From Cordia subcordata (taxonomy: Eukaryota > Streptophyta > Magnoliopsida > Boraginales > Cordiaceae), in assembly GCA_028554755.1 (NCBI GenBank), contig JAPTOF010000001.1:33809501-33873500 (forward strand): DNA of 64,000 nt, read 5' to 3'. The position numbers were made by a program, and so were the translations under genes. Positions 1-12,781 of the stretch are shown here, one piece after another. The first letter of the stretch is position 1; each line of letters starts with the position of its first letter. The notes below the pieces were generated by a model. It was not told the origin of the DNA. It did not search any database and saw nothing but the letters and a program-made list of their open reading frames with translations.

Positions 1-184
1 AAAGACGTAATTCCTCTTCTTTTTGTTCTCATCTAAAGAGCATTAGATGAAACTTGTTATATATCATTTTGGTATCAATATATGATAGATTTACTCGTTT
101 TGGTATCATAGTGTTACTTTTCCGCTAATAGACCTGTTATGTCAATTTTGCCCTTATACAATGGTGATTTTAAACTTTCGTGCA

Positions 185-398
185 TCCCACATGCATTTGA
201 TGATAAATAACTTTTCGAAAGTGCTTTTTAAGAAGTTAGATTCTTGACTTTTGAAAATAACCGAATTTGAACTTTTTTCAAAGTTTTAATTCTTTTTGAA
301 AATTAAGTCAAATACTTATATTGCCAAAAAGATTATTCTTTTTGGAAAAAAAAATACTTTTTCATAAAGAAAAAGTTAATCCAAACACAACCATAGTG
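185..398. repeat. AT-rich dispersed MITE-like repeat, copy 1
   Basis: A stretch rich in short T and A runs (gtgctttttaagaag, cttttgaaaataac, ending ttaatccaaacac). The same layout, usually ending in a (t)aatccaaa or aattcaaa terminus, recurs near 27690, 43670, 47810, 50493 and 54168. The left end is not clear in this copy. The rest of 1-838 shows no gene. Confidence 0.4.
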
Positions 399-838
399 CA
401 CAGGAACCGAGACCAAGCCCTCATCCTTTTCGAAAAGAATGTAATAGTATTGTTTGTAAAATTTCTTATATGATACAATGAATATACACATTTTGGAATC
501 TCATATAATCAATCATATTGTTTATGCAAGTCTGAATAATTCAGAAAAGAAATAAGCGACTCGTGACAATTTCACCTCAATTACTATTATATACAACTGA
601 TAACAACTCATAATATTCCCATTACATGAACTCAAGTTGAAATATGACTTGTGAAAATTCTTCTTTCAAGATTTCACTAACTTAGATCAAACAGATCTCG
701 ACTGGAACACAAAATATCAGAAGGGAACAGCTAATTAGCAGAAGAGTTGCAGAACAGTTTATCAATGATTCTGTTTTGTTTTCCCTTAACGATTTATTCA
801 TGTGAGTTCCAGTACATTATCATCATACTTTGATGTTA

Positions 839-1093
839 TCAAATTAGATAAGACGATGAGATAATTCTAGTAGATCCTGCTTGATCGCGGTGGCCGCAGG
901 GCAGGTCTTGGTTTTTGGTGGTGATTTCTTTGGCCAAGGTCATGGCAATTCCCAAGGTTTCCCTGGAGGACATCACTGGCCATGCTTCTTTGGAGTTGCG
1001 GAAAAACATGGGCACTGCATGAGTTCTGTTCTCAATGCAATCGGCATATGAGTTGGTTGTAAAGGTGCAGCATCTGCAGCCTTCGCACAGCAT
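839..1093 (-). other. Unassigned open frame of 84 codons
   Basis: An open minus-strand frame of 84 residues, cysteine-rich near its start (CEGCRCC) and of balanced composition after that. I do not recognise the family. No partner exon with matching splice sites was found in the next 3 kb upstream, so it may be the relic of a last exon or chance. Treat it as a hypothetical fragment. Confidence 0.15.
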
Positions 1094-1240
1094 GGAATGC
1101 GATTATAGCTTTTCCTTCAAAATATTGTCACACATTGATATGTTTGCATGACACCCATTGAATACATCACACTTGAGAGCCTGAGAGCCTGTTGAGATAG
1201 CTTTTGTGCTTCACATGTGTAACGAGTGAAAAAGACAACC

Positions 1241-1326
1241 AGAGGAATTTGATAGGATAACATGCATAAAAAATGGCTCACAGCGAGAGGAATTTGGTAG
1301 GATAACATGCATAAAAAATGGCTCAC
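1241..1326. repeat. Two-copy 41-bp tandem repeat
   Basis: The unit agaggaatttgRtaggataa followed by catgcataaaaaatggctcac occurs at 1241-1281 and again at 1286-1326, differing at one base. No gene is visible in 1327-2160. Confidence 0.85.
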
Positions 1327-2159
1327 GTTTTAGACATGACATGAACAAAATTATCAAATAAATGGTATCAAATAATCAAATGAATTTATCTCTTTGATAT
1401 TCTTAATGTACCAAATAAGATGTACAAAACATAAAATTCATATAACGAAAGGACAATAGGAGATCAAAACAAGCAAAAGAAACAATTGCAAAAGGGATCA
1501 TCTCATCCCATGTGTTCCATATCAAATATATATTTTGACTTTAGATCATGTGAGCACACGAATCTATAGATGAGTTTCTGTCCGTGTTTCTGTGCATGCA
1601 TCCTATACCGAAAGAAACATACATTGGTAAATGATGCATACAAGAGTGAGAAGGCAGCAAGTGGTAGATAGTTTCACCATCTCAGTGAAACAAAGTAAAA
1701 ATAGCTTAAGATTCTTTTGATCAATGCTCTTTACATTAACCTTTTTATAGGATATCTTTGTGTCAAATACCACAAGTCATGCAATTATAAGTGTGCAAAA
1801 AAGGTGTTGCCAAATTTATTCTTACATTCCATGGATGATATGATGCAAACCACAAAACAGACCTCACTTGAACATTAATTTTCCTCAAATATATCTGCTG
1901 GAAACTTTCGAAGATGAGAAGATAGTAAAACCATTCAACCAAATTGTCAAGGTTTGGATTCTTTCCTCCTTAAGTTCCCTCATTTTCTAGATGAAGTGCA
2001 CTATGAGTTATCAAATTTGGTCTTTAAATCTCAACCATTGTCTCAATGTTATTATTTTTAACCATAATTCTGAAAACTTGTTAGTTTATTAAGTCACATT
2101 TGATAGTCGAGATTTGAACGGCCAAATCCAAAGACCTACAATACCCAAGAGTCTAGCAC

Positions 2160-2480
2160 TAAAACCCAAGCTTTGCCCATAAAGTCCTTACATTACCCAC
2201 TTTCCCCTCTAGAGACTACCAGAGTTCGAGAACTGATATTTCTATGAGGGTATTTTGTCTTTATTTTGTTCTCGTTCTTTCTTTTCCTCTATTTGTTACT
2301 TTTTCCACTCTATCTCTTCTCCCTTCTTTCCCTGTCACAGCGGTCACAACAGAGGCCAATTTTGGCCCAGTCCCATAATGGCACCATATCAGCCTACACA
2401 AACCAACACATGCCATCTGAACACCACACAAGCCTAAACACGGACTAACACATGCCATCAAAACACCACCCAACAACTAG
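2160..2480. repeat. Left copy of a diverged direct repeat pair
   Basis: Shares an ordered series of blocks with 3190-3545: cccataaa, gagactaccagag, a pyrimidine-rich stretch, tcttctcccttctttccctg, aacagaggcca, then repeated acaccaca/gcctaca/acacatgcc phrases. Spacing is about 1 kb. It may be a pair of decayed terminal repeats or a local duplication. Confidence 0.6.
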
Positions 2481-3189
2481 AAACATCACCAACAGCCACC
2501 ACAGAGCCCAACATCACAATCATGCACCACTCATTTATTTTGCAAGGCATACATCAATTGTTCCTGCCAACCTGACACCTATTAAGCCATTTTCTTAACA
2601 GCACTCTCTTGAAATAAACCCAATTCTTAACCTTTCAAGTATTTATTAAGTGGTATACATATGTACAATCCCACTATTAATCAACTGCATGCACAAGCTG
2701 CTCTCCTCAAGCCACCAATCACCCCTCCTTCCACCCCTATTTCTTCTCTCTCGATCTATTCCCTGTCTTTCCCATATTTATTAATGGTTTCAGTAGTAGT
2801 TGGGAGTTCTAGTAATAGTTTCCAATGATGGTCTCGAGCAGGACCGAATGATTGAGCATACAGTGCACATGATGTGTGTGTGAGGGTGCACGATTATGAG
2901 ATCTTAGAGGTGTGTATTGGTAGGCTATAGGTGTTGGGGGGGTTGTAGTCATAGTTGGTGTGCAGTGCACGGATATTGTGTGTTCTGTAGGCCAGTCAGA
3001 TGTGTGGTATATGTGATTTGGAATTGAGATGTTATGGGTGAACATGTGTACGTGCGCAAGAGAAGTAAGAGCTGGGGAAGAAGAATAGTAGGAGTAAGAA
3101 TGAAATAATAAAAGGAAAAGGCAAAAGTGCCCACACATTATAGAGAAAATTGATGTGGTTAATAGGGTTAAAACCATTTTCTTCCATGA

Positions 3190-3545
3190 GTTTAGCATTA
3201 AAACCCCACCATCCCCATAAATTTTCAAAGTTATCCACTTTCCCTATAGAGACTACCAGAGACTGTTAGTTTATAAGGGTATCTTCGTCTTGTATTTATT
3301 CTTTTCTTAATCTTTCTTTTTCTTTTTCTATGTTTCTCTTTTTCCATTGATGTTCTTCTCCCTTCTTTCCCTGTTGTAAAGCCCAAAACAGAGGCCACTT
3401 TGCCCCACTCCCTTAACAAACACCACAAAAGCCTACATAAAGCAACACATGCCGTGAAAACACCACATAAGCCTACATACTGATTAACACATGCCTTCAT
3501 TACACCACATAAGCCTACATACTGATTAACACATGCCTTCATTTA
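3190..3545. repeat. Right copy of the direct repeat pair
   Basis: Partner of 2160-2480. The enclosed 2481-3189 holds no recognisable coding sequence. Long frames on the minus strand here are low-complexity and unconvincing. Confidence 0.6.
3421..3544. repeat. 42-bp tandem repeat, three units
   Basis: The units at 3461-3502 and 3503-3544 are almost identical (caccacataagcctacatac then tgattaacacatgccttcat). A more diverged unit precedes them at 3421-3460. They lie at the end of the right-hand direct repeat. Nothing was recognised in 3546-4715 apart from the probable PPR 3' UTR. Confidence 0.85.
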
Positions 3546-4715
3546 TAGACTAATTACTAAACAAAAGCTTATCTCTTGGAGATTACAAGTGGAATGCTTG
3601 TGGCATACATCATATAGCTATAGAATCAAGCGACCACTTATACTTCGAGTGTGGTCTCACCAACATAGTTTGGCAACAAGGATTTAAAATGGTCCAAAGC
3701 TCCACCAAAATTTTAAAACAGAAAAATATCTCCGACTGAAGAGTTTTTTCTTTAAAGGGCACCTGAAGCTTAGACCTTGAGACTACTCCTATGCTTTTCC
3801 ATTTAACCCATAGGGTAGGAAAGAAACATGAGGGTCTGAGGGGCACCAATAGAAGACCATATCTTAGCAAAGATCCAATCTGACTTTAAAACTTCACTGC
3901 ACTAGGAGCGGTTGATTCAATAGAATCTTTTTCAATGAACGTCAACCATATTCTTAATTAGGAAGAAAGGAGGGATTTCCCAAGGAATCATCCAACTTAA
4001 CAACATCGCTACTAAAAATGACGACCTTCTGCTAACACATAAATAGGCGGAGTCACAACTAAATTTGACATCATGTGCTACAGTTCAAACTAATCATTTT
4101 GAGGGAATCATTAATCTTACCCATGAATAAATCCTTCCAATTGGAAGTGATGGCTGAACTTCCCATGCCAGCTTGGTTGACATTTGCCCATGAATTTGTG
4201 GCCAAGTGGTTGTCACCATAGTGTGATAATGTCAAGCACAAACTGAAGTTGAAGATGCATTTGTGATCCAAGGAGTTGGATGGATGGGAGTGTGCACTTT
4301 AGCATTTTGGCCAGAAGTTGGATTGTATCTGGACACCAAATGTGGAGTTTTGTCAATGTTTTAGATCCTTCAACGGTTAATTATATGATAAATGGAAGGT
4401 ACCTTATATCATCTCAACTTCCAATATCTGTGGATGCATTAACTAGTGAATAGCATTGCTTATGATATACCACTAGCAAGTATGCCTGAGATGTCCTATC
4501 TTGAAGTTAAAACTGTCATCCATGACATGATTCTTGGCAATGAAGAAATGACTCTTTAACAAGCCATATAAGGCAAAAAAGGTACAAGCCTGACCAGGCA
4601 GCTTTGGTTCTGACAGGCATTTCTCCTTGAGGCTCAGTTTCGGCTTTTCAGTCTCCAATCCAGATATAAATAAAACAGTTCTCTGAGAACTCCTTATAAA
4701 AGCATGCTAATGAGG

Positions 4716-7700
4716 TCATGCTTGAAAATGATGGACCACCAAATTTATGAGATCATGGTACGTCCGTGTTACTTCTTCAACATTCTTGTGTTCAAGAGAG
4801 GAATAAATCTCTTCAACACTTCTAAGAAACTGCCCCTTACCAAATGAAGTGAGAACCAAACTATCAGTATTCATTCCAACATCTTCATAAAAAAATCCCA
4901 TTCTTCTCCATGTAGTCTTCACAGCATTCCCATCAAACCCAGCAATGCATGCATCAAAGAGAACACCCACGGTTACAATATCTGGTTTTACATACCGAGA
5001 AGGTAGTTCTGAAAGTAAAAGGTTCAAGTGTTTAAAGTCTCTCATTTTCAAATAGGTTAGCGAGATTATGTTGGCAATTGTCACATTCCATGGTATTTCA
5101 TTTGATTCCATCTCATGAATAACAGAATACAAGCCTTTCTTACACAAAATACAAGCATGTGAAAGTATGCGTAAACACCATAAAAGATCAGTGCTACCAG
5201 TTTTTGTAGACAGATGAATACCCAAGTCATCTAACCTCGAAAACATGTGATTCTCAATATAAACTCCGGCTATCTTACGTATCAAGCCCTCCTTCAAACA
5301 AGTTTTCAAATTTAAAACCCTGTTCAAGAGTCTCTCTATCTTGTCGAGCATCCTAAAGTTGGCATATGCCTCAATCATGGCAAACAATGTAGAAGATTGC
5401 AAATGCATCTTTTTGCTAAGAAGTTTATGATGTGTGCTTTCCATCTTCCTGACTAATCCTGCTAATGCAAACTCTCGGATGAGCAAATTGTAAGTGATAT
5501 GGTCAGGTAAACAGCCCTTTGATTCCATATCTTTCAGACACTGATCCATCTCATCATACATTCTGTGGTCTGCATAAGCTTGGATGAGCAGATCATAGGT
5601 TTCTGTATCCAGGTTTAAGCCAGCTTCCTCCATCTCCTTTAGATAAGATATAGCATAATCTAACCTCCATTTTCGGCTGTAACCAAGAACCATAAGATTA
5701 TACACCTCCAGAGATGGTTTAAGCCCATGTATCTTCATGTCTCCTAATATTGATGCTGCAGCTTCAACGAGTCCCTCATCAACTAATAGCTCTATAATCC
5801 TCCTGTGGTTGTCATAATTAACTCTTGAGCTGTCCATGTTCTTCCAGAAGTCAAATACCTGTTAACACTAATTTGAGGTCAAATTCAAGTACAAAGTGGT
5901 GTTTACTTATATCATTATCATAGTCTTACAAATATGTTTAGAATCCCACCTTCTTGTTTAGACCATACAAAAAGAAAGCTTCAAGTCAATGACAACATCA
6001 CATCTTAACTTTATCGTCATAATATTCCAAACACATAATTGAGTGAGACGGGAACTATACTTCCAAATACCAGAACAGGACTAATCATTTTCCTTACTTC
6101 TTGCCCACATTGTCCTTACTGAAAGAGAGCCTAAATAGTAAAATTGCAGCTGTGTAACCAGGAGGTCACAAATTCCATTCAAGGAAATAGCCCAATACGG
6201 AAACGCAAGGTAAGGTCCAGCATCCCAAATAGGGGAGTAAAGAGAGAGAGACAGAGAGAAAATGAGTGATTCTCATTAATTGACTTAATGATTGAATACA
6301 TGATACTAGATATTTATAGACCTCTTGCACAAGGTATTTAGGTATGGCTGTCAAGTACATTTAGTTACAGCTGTCCACTACTCTTTTAATAACAGGATAT
6401 AATAGAGATATCCACTACTCTTTTAATAACAGAATACAATAGACATATGCTTATCAGCCCCCCTCAAGCTGATCTTGGTGTGGAAACCAAGGGAAGCTTG
6501 GCCTTCAAGAAATGAAATTGTTGATAAGACAAAGCTTTAGTAAGAATATCAGCTAACTATTCTTTGGAAACAACATGAGACAACTAGAGTGCTTTTGAAG
6601 TGACTAGCTCTCTGACAAAATGATAGTCTATTTCAATATGTTTGGTCCTAGCATGAAACACAAGGTTTGTTGCTAGTGCCATTATAGATAGATTGTCACA
6701 GTATAGAACTGGAACAGAGACTGGAATTCCTAAGTCTTGAAACAAATAAGTCAGCCATTTTAGTTCAGAAGCAGTGTGTGCCAAAGCTCTGTATTCTACT
6801 TCAGTTGGAGACCTGGCCACTGTGTGTTGTTTCTTTGAACACCAAGAAATGACATTCGGACCTAGGCAGACAATGTAACCAGTGGTTGATTTCCTGTCTG
6901 AAGCATCAAATGCCCAGTTTGAATCACTATAAGCTTGCAGAGTTAATAATCCTTTTTGAAATAGTAATCCTTGGTTGACAATCCCTTTGATGTACCTTAA
7001 GATCCTCTTCAAGGCAGCAAAATCAGCTAGTGTAGGATGGTGCATATGTTGACACAGAGAATTAATAGCAAACTGCAAATCAGGTCTTGTCATAGTGAGA
7101 TATTGTAAAGCATCTACTAGACTTTTGAACTGAGTTCCATTAGCATATGGAGTAATATGGTCTGCAGCCTTCTGAGAAGCTTTGGTCAGAGTAGGAGTAG
7201 GAGAGTCTGAACAGTCTGCCATGCCTGCTTGATTCAGAATTTGCTTAGCATACTTAGTTTGGTGTAGAATAACCCCTGTTGAAGTATAGTTGACTTGTAT
7301 GCCCAAGAAGTAAGAAAGTTTGCGTAGATCTTTCATTGCAAATTGACTTCCCATTTGCTGAATAAGAATATTAATATAAGCAGATGAGCTGTCAGTAACA
7401 ATGATATCATCTACATAGACTAAGATAAGAGTAAGATCTCTGGCAGTCTTGTGAATAAAGAGAGAAGCATTTGCACCACTAGAGATAAACCCCTGACTGT
7501 GTAGAAACGTTGAAAATTTATGAAACCAGGCTCTTGGAGCCTGTTTTAGACCATACAATGATTTTCTTAGCCTGCAAACATAAGTAGGATGATCAGGCTC
7601 CTCAAATCCTTGAGGTTGAGTCATGTAGACCTCCTCTCCTAATTATCCATGGAGAAAAGCATTGGATACATCCAACTATTTTAGTGGCCAATTGTGATGT

Positions 7701-10700
7701 AAAGCTAAGTAGAGCACTGTCCTAATAGTCTGACTTTTAAACATTGGACTAAAGGTTTCCTAGTAATTAATACCAGGTTCTTAAAGATATCCCTTCGCCA
7801 CTAGTCTTGCCTTAAACCTTGCTATGGATCCCTTAGCATGTGTTTTAATCCTATATACCCACTTTGAGCCTATAGGAGCCCAACCAGGAGGTAATGACAC
7901 CAGATCCCGTGTCTTTTGCTGAAGCAAAGCCTGAAATTCTTCCTTCATGGCCTAAACCCAACACTGATACTTAGATGCTGCCCTGAAAGCTTGTGGTTCA
8001 TGTTTAGGAGGTGTAGTAATCAGTGTATGCAACTGATACAATGGAGTTGGCAAACAGCCAGTTTTTGACCTAGTAAGCATAGGATGAAGTGATATAGGTG
8101 CAAGCTTTTGGAATGGTTCAGTAGAAGAATTTGATGATGCATGATTTGATTCATTTAAGGAGAAGGAATGAGAACTAGATGATGCAGAAGATTGATTTGA
8201 AGATTGATCAGTAGTAGATTGATGTGAATATTGATCAGCAGCTGATATTGGAGAGTGTGATAAATGAGGTGAATTTGATATAGATTGTGCATTGATAGTT
8301 AGTGGAGAATGTTTAGTCCCTGAAGATGATGATACTTGAGAATCTGGTGCATCTATATGAGTGACAGACTTTTGTGAAGAACTAGGAAAGTGAAAAATAA
8401 GAGGAAGAAAAGAGGAAGAACAATCTGCAGAAAATGATGTAACATCTACGGGCTAAAATTGTGCTAAAATAGGGATAGTATTAGAAAATTTAGGATAAGG
8501 AAACACTGTTTCATTGAACTTAACATGACTTGAAATATAGCCCTTTTGTGTTTCCATATCCATGCATTTGTAACCTTTTGTGAATGGACAGTACCCTAAG
8601 AAAACACAAGGTTTAGATCTTAGCTCAAGGTTATGTGAATTATAAGGCTTGAGCTATGGATAACAAAGGCATCCAAAAGTTTTAATAGAGGTGTAATCTG
8701 GTGAAATAGAATAAAGCATCTCATAAGGAGACTTATGATTTAAAACAGGTGTGGGAAGTTTGTTTATCAGGTAATTTTCTATAGAGAGTACGTCTAGCCA
8801 AAAATTTGGAGGCAAATTACTTTGATGTAGAAGAGTTAAAGTGGTTTCAATTAAATGTCTATGTTTCTTTCAACTCTTCCATTTTATTGTGGAGTGTATG
8901 GACAGCTGGTTTGATGGTAAGCTCCAATGGACTATAAATAGGCTTTGAATTTATGATTGATAAACTCAATGCCATTGTCAGTCCTTAGAGTTTTCAAGCA
9001 TGCATTGAATTGAGTTTGTATCATGGAATGAAAAGACTGAAAAATAGAAAAAGTTTCTGATTTATTTTTCATAGGGTACAGCCATACAAATCTTGAAAAA
9101 TCATCTACAAATGCAACATAGTACCTGTATCCCATATTAGAAGGTACAAGAGCAGGTCCCCAAACATCAATATGAACTAGTTGGAAAGGAAAACTATAGA
9201 TAGATCTAGACAATTCAAAAGGTAGCATATGAGATTTAGCTACATAACAAGATTCACAATGAACAGTATTAGTGAGCAATTTTATTCCTAAGAGCTTAGA
9301 CAAAACTGCAGCTGAAGAGGCTGAGGAATGCCCAAGTCTCTGATGCCATAATAGACTTTGAGAGTCTTGTTTGGGAACCATGTTGCAGTCAGAACTTGAG
9401 CAGATGATGAAGAGCGAGCAGATGAGAAAACTGAGGAAGTAGGTAACCTATAAAAGCCATGCTCACAGGGGGCCTTGTACAGGATTGAATTGGTTGTATT
9501 GTCCTTGATAGCTACTCCCTTTGCACTGAAAAGAATAGTGCAATCATTATCCAAGGTGAGTTTAGATATAGAGAGAAGATTAGGAGATATTTATGGAACA
9601 TACAGAGTAAGATAGAGAGGTTTAGAAGAAGTAGGAATTATACCATCTCCTATACCATTGATGGTCAAGGTTTGACCATTCCCAACTGCCACTGAATCAG
9701 TGCCATAATAAGGTGGAAAAGCTTTGAGATTAGCAGTGTCATTGGTAACATGAGTATTTGTCCCTAAATCAAGTATCCACTGAAATTGCTCTGTGTGTGG
9801 CTGTGATGTTTAAGCTGCATAAGCTTGTTTCCCAGTTGGTGGAGTTGGGAATGCAGCTTTATCAAACCTATAACAGCAATACAGAGCTGTATGGTTTGGC
9901 TTTACACATATCTGACATTAAATTTTCTGTCTTGGAACAGTAGAAGATGATGTGGATGAAGACTGTGAATAGCCTGCAGGTGGAGCACCAAGAATACTTG
10001 AACCTGGACCTGGACCTGGACTTGGAGGCCTAGGTTGACCTCCTTTACCTCTGCCAAACCTACCTCCTCTATTGGCAGGATTACCTCTGCCTCTGGCTTG
10101 CCCTTCTCTAGACTGAGATTGAGTATAGAGGGCAGTATGAAGATTTTGATTGCCAAAGTCAGTTAGAGATAAGGAATTATCCATTTTCATGTGAAGTTCT
10201 TCAGAGATTAACAAAGAAGCTAGTTCAAAGACTGTAGTTGGAGTTGACCTGACATTTATAGATGCTCTAAATGAGTTATATTCAGAAGAAAGGCCCCTGA
10301 AGATGTACATAACCAAATCCTTCTATGACACATGTTCATTTACACTTGCCAAGCTATCAACAATAGTCTTAATGTGATCTAGATAAGACTGCATAGTTTG
10401 AGTACCTTTTGAAAGATGAAGGAGTTGAACTTTCAATTGGTAGATATGTGATCTACTTAGAGAACTGAATCTATTATGTAGTGTAGTCCATACTTCATGT
10501 GCAGTTTCAAGATGAAAAACTTGAGACAAAACAGTAGAAGTCATGGTGTTAAAGAAACATGACTTTAGATACTCATCTTGTGTACTCCAGGCTTCATACG
10601 CAAGATTTGATGTCTCTCTTCCTTCTTCATCAACTATGTACTGTGCTGGACAGGGAATTTTGCCGGTCACATGATCAAATAGCTTGCTTGCACGCAAAGC

Positions 10701-12285
10701 AATTTGGAATTGAGACTTCCAAGCCAAAAAATTATTGTTATCAAGCTTGATACTGACTAGATTTCCAAGATTCTGAATGAGAATCTTTAATCGAGTTGGC
10801 AGATCTTCATTCGTAGCAGGAACAAAATTTGCAGCCATGAAAACTTCTCGGAGAAGAAAGAGATTAGATTTTTTATTTGAGATGGAATTTGGAAAATCTA
10901 ATCTGAAGAATGTTGTTTCCCAGCCGAGAAAAAGCTTCGATCAAAGTTCCAGAGAAATCAAAGCCCAAATGAATGAATTATGATGGTGTTCTCACTTGGA
11001 GAAACCCTAGAATTTTGGGAGAGAACACTTTAGTATTTGAAGAGAGAGAGAAAAGAAAAAAAAAAACTAGCCAGGATATGATCCTAGGCTCTGATTACCG
11101 TAAAGAGAGAGAGAGAAAATGAGTGATTCTCATTAATTGACTTAATGATTGAATACATGATACTAGATATTTATAGACCTCTTGCACAAGGTAGTTAGGT
11201 ACAGCTGTCAAGTACGTTTAGTTACAGCTGTTCACTACTCTTTTAATAACAGAATACAATAGACATATCCACTAGTCTTTTAATAACAGAATACAATAGA
11301 CATATGCTTATCAGGGAGCTTTGTGCACCCCAGTATCCTTAATCTTTTAATTCTCCTTTGTCCTATAATCTTTTTACTTTCTTCAATGCTCTTTATTCAT
11401 CTGAGTGTTAAAATTAATCAATTTGTAAAATTTGATCTCCATATATAGAATATCATAACAACAAAGACGAATAAACAAATACAAACAATTCAAGAGGAGA
11501 AGAAAAGGTTCCTTGGCCTTCAAAATGCTTTATCTTTTACCAATATTTTCTACAGAAAGAAAAAATAATACTTGACTTGCTTCTTTTCTCTCTTTTAGGT
11601 GTCATTTTTCCAACTTCCAAGAAACAACAAAGAATTGCTTGATGTCCAACCAAAAATGCTCAGAAAACAAACTTCTGCATTGTCCTTCACAGACACAGAC
11701 TTATTGAAATGAAACCAAACTTTAAATTTAACACTCAGATAATTTAACAAAGTCCAACCAATTTCAATGGCATCCCATCTCACATTAGTTCATGTACAGA
11801 ATTCGTATTCAGTTTACTAATAGTTACTATTATGTTCTTACAATTTCATATATTCATGTTCCAAAGAGTTTCTATAATGAACCAAAAGAATAAATTGAAA
11901 AAAAAAATTAAAAAAAGAGTACCTCAAGAGCCTCTTTGAATCTTGAGTTGTTTCTGAGGAATCTGATGGCAGCCCAAAACTGCAGATTGGTCCAATCACC
12001 ATCTTCCTTCAATATCTGAATAGGGTGTGATCTCTTTTTCTTGAGCCTCTCAAGAGTAGCTGTTTGCTGAAAGCAAATCTTTTGGTTTCTTGGGAATGAA
12101 TGTGACTGTAATGGTGAAAAATGATGCCTTCCTTGTTTTGCTTTGCCATGTTCATCATGCTGATGAAGTGTAAGTGATGAGTAGTAATACTTAGAGGAAC
12201 ATGTGATGATTGTTGTCATGGTTGCTGCTGCAGCTGTTGTTTTGAGGGGTTTTGTGGGTTTTGGAATGAAATAGTCTTTGCTCAT
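4716..12285 (-). CDS. P-class pentatricopeptide repeat protein, two exons
   Basis: Exon 1 is 12285-11923 (121 codons) and exon 2 is 5858-4716. They are joined by a GT-AG intron in phase 0, giving 501 residues. The ATG at 12285 was chosen because the frame further upstream only adds a GTG codon. The N terminus is rich in S, T and basic residues ([22 protein letters not shown]), as in organelle transit peptides. Exon 2 carries degenerate PPR motifs from about residue 165, for example [35 protein letters not shown] and [17 protein letters not shown]. No DYW or E domain is present, so this is the P class: helical-repeat RNA binders that usually act on plastid or mitochondrial transcripts. The length and single-intron plan recall the Arabidopsis protein At4g14190, but that is from memory. 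The intron is about 6.06 kb and hosts a copia element in the same orientation. Confidence 0.9.
6238..6456 (-). repeat. 3' LTR of the intronic copia element
   Basis: 219 bp. On the minus strand it begins TGATAAGCATATG and ends in a CT-repeat plus TTTA. It matches 11101-11313 with about ten substitutions and small indels by eye, so the insertion is old but not ancient. Confidence 0.95.
6584..7624 (-). pseudogene. copia reverse transcriptase and RNase H block
   Basis: Open for 346 codons. It shows the [11 protein letters not shown] motif, the YVDD catalytic box, the SYFLGIQV segment and the TEVEYRAL and [13 protein letters not shown] motifs of copia RNase H. Directly upstream an in-frame stop interrupts the HG.LGEEVYM region, so this is the 3' half of a broken pol gene. 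Confidence 0.93.
7625..8931 (-). pseudogene. Decayed copia pol, integrase C-terminal to RT N-terminal part
   Basis: This segment links the integrase and reverse transcriptase blocks of the same element. It has many stop codons in all minus frames. S-, D- and Q-rich linker codons can still be traced at 8100-8400. No open frame of useful length remains. Confidence 0.7.
8932..9554 (-). pseudogene. copia GAG-pre-integrase and integrase core fragment
   Basis: The 8932-9381 frame shows the HHCC-type pre-integrase motif (WHQRLGH, then CESCYVAK) and the integrase core with HIDVWGP and LRTDNGIEF, two of the three catalytic acidic residues. The overlapping frame to 9554 holds the preceding protease-to-integrase linker in another frame, so a frameshift separates them. 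Confidence 0.9.
9918..10838 (-). pseudogene. copia gag remnant
   Basis: Starts with ATG at 10838 ([14 protein letters not shown]). It contains the typical retrotransposon gag segment with [14 protein letters not shown], then [11 protein letters not shown] and a Y..QLK.QLL.LSKG.Q..Q.YL pattern. It is broken near 10320 and continues in a second frame to 9918, rich in G, R, P and S ([19 protein letters not shown]). Confidence 0.9.
11101..11313 (-). repeat. 5' LTR of the intronic copia element
   Basis: 213 bp, partner of 6238-6456. It is followed on the minus strand by a primer-binding-like site and abuts the second GGGAG target duplicate at 11314. Confidence 0.95.
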
Positions 12286-12689
12286 TTTTCTATAGGAGCG
12301 CACTGTTTTCTTTTTTATTACTTCACTTCTTCTCTATTTTTTTCGCTTCTCATGTAATTTTGCTTTTACTATTTTCTTTTATTTCTAATACATATTATTT
12401 TATCATTTTTGAATAACTCAAAGACTAAATTAAAGTTTTCTTAGTTTATATAGTAAAAGCAATGAGTTATACTTAGTATTTATATTAATAAATTGTTAAT
12501 TAAATATATTATAATATTTAAATAAATAAAATTTATAAGTAGTATTAATAAAATATTTTCAATCTTTTTAAGGTCACCAAATCAAATTGATGGTTGATAG
12601 GGGTGCGGGAACAATGGATTGGTAAACTTCTTATTTAGTGTTGATTGTGTTTTATGTGACATATTAACTGGACTATAATTTGTGATAGA

Positions 12690-12693
<4 letters not shown>

Positions 12694-12780
<87 letters not shown>

Positions 12781-12781
12781 G
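12694..12781. repeat. (TA)n-(AG)n compound microsatellite
   Basis: An uninterrupted TA run of about 67 bp passes into an AG run and then GATA-like repeats, about 410 bp upstream of the PPR start codon. The rest of 12304-14112, between the two genes, shows no gene. A T-tract lies at 13559-13578. Confidence 0.97.

Larger units (their letters stand above)
6238..11313 (-). mobile_element. Ty1-copia LTR retrotransposon, inactive, in the PPR intron
   Basis: A complete but dead element of 5076 bp reading on the minus strand. It has two similar LTRs and a 5-bp target duplication GGGAG (6233-6237 and 11314-11318). A polypurine tract lies next to the 3' LTR (gaggggg read on the minus strand, about 6457-6466). 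A degenerate initiator-Met primer-binding site lies next to the 5' LTR (about 11085-11100, ggtaatcagagcc). Gene order gag, integrase, reverse transcriptase, RNase H on the minus strand fixes it as copia. Several in-frame stops separate the coding blocks, so it cannot make an intact polyprotein. Confidence 0.95.

Noticed and set aside
2809..3228. 139-codon minus frame rich in H, T, S
   Set aside because: No domain, low complexity, between the decayed direct repeats.
12286..12303. Upstream extension of PPR exon 1
   Set aside because: It opens with GTG, not ATG. The first ATG is at 12285 and gives a protein of normal length for the family.
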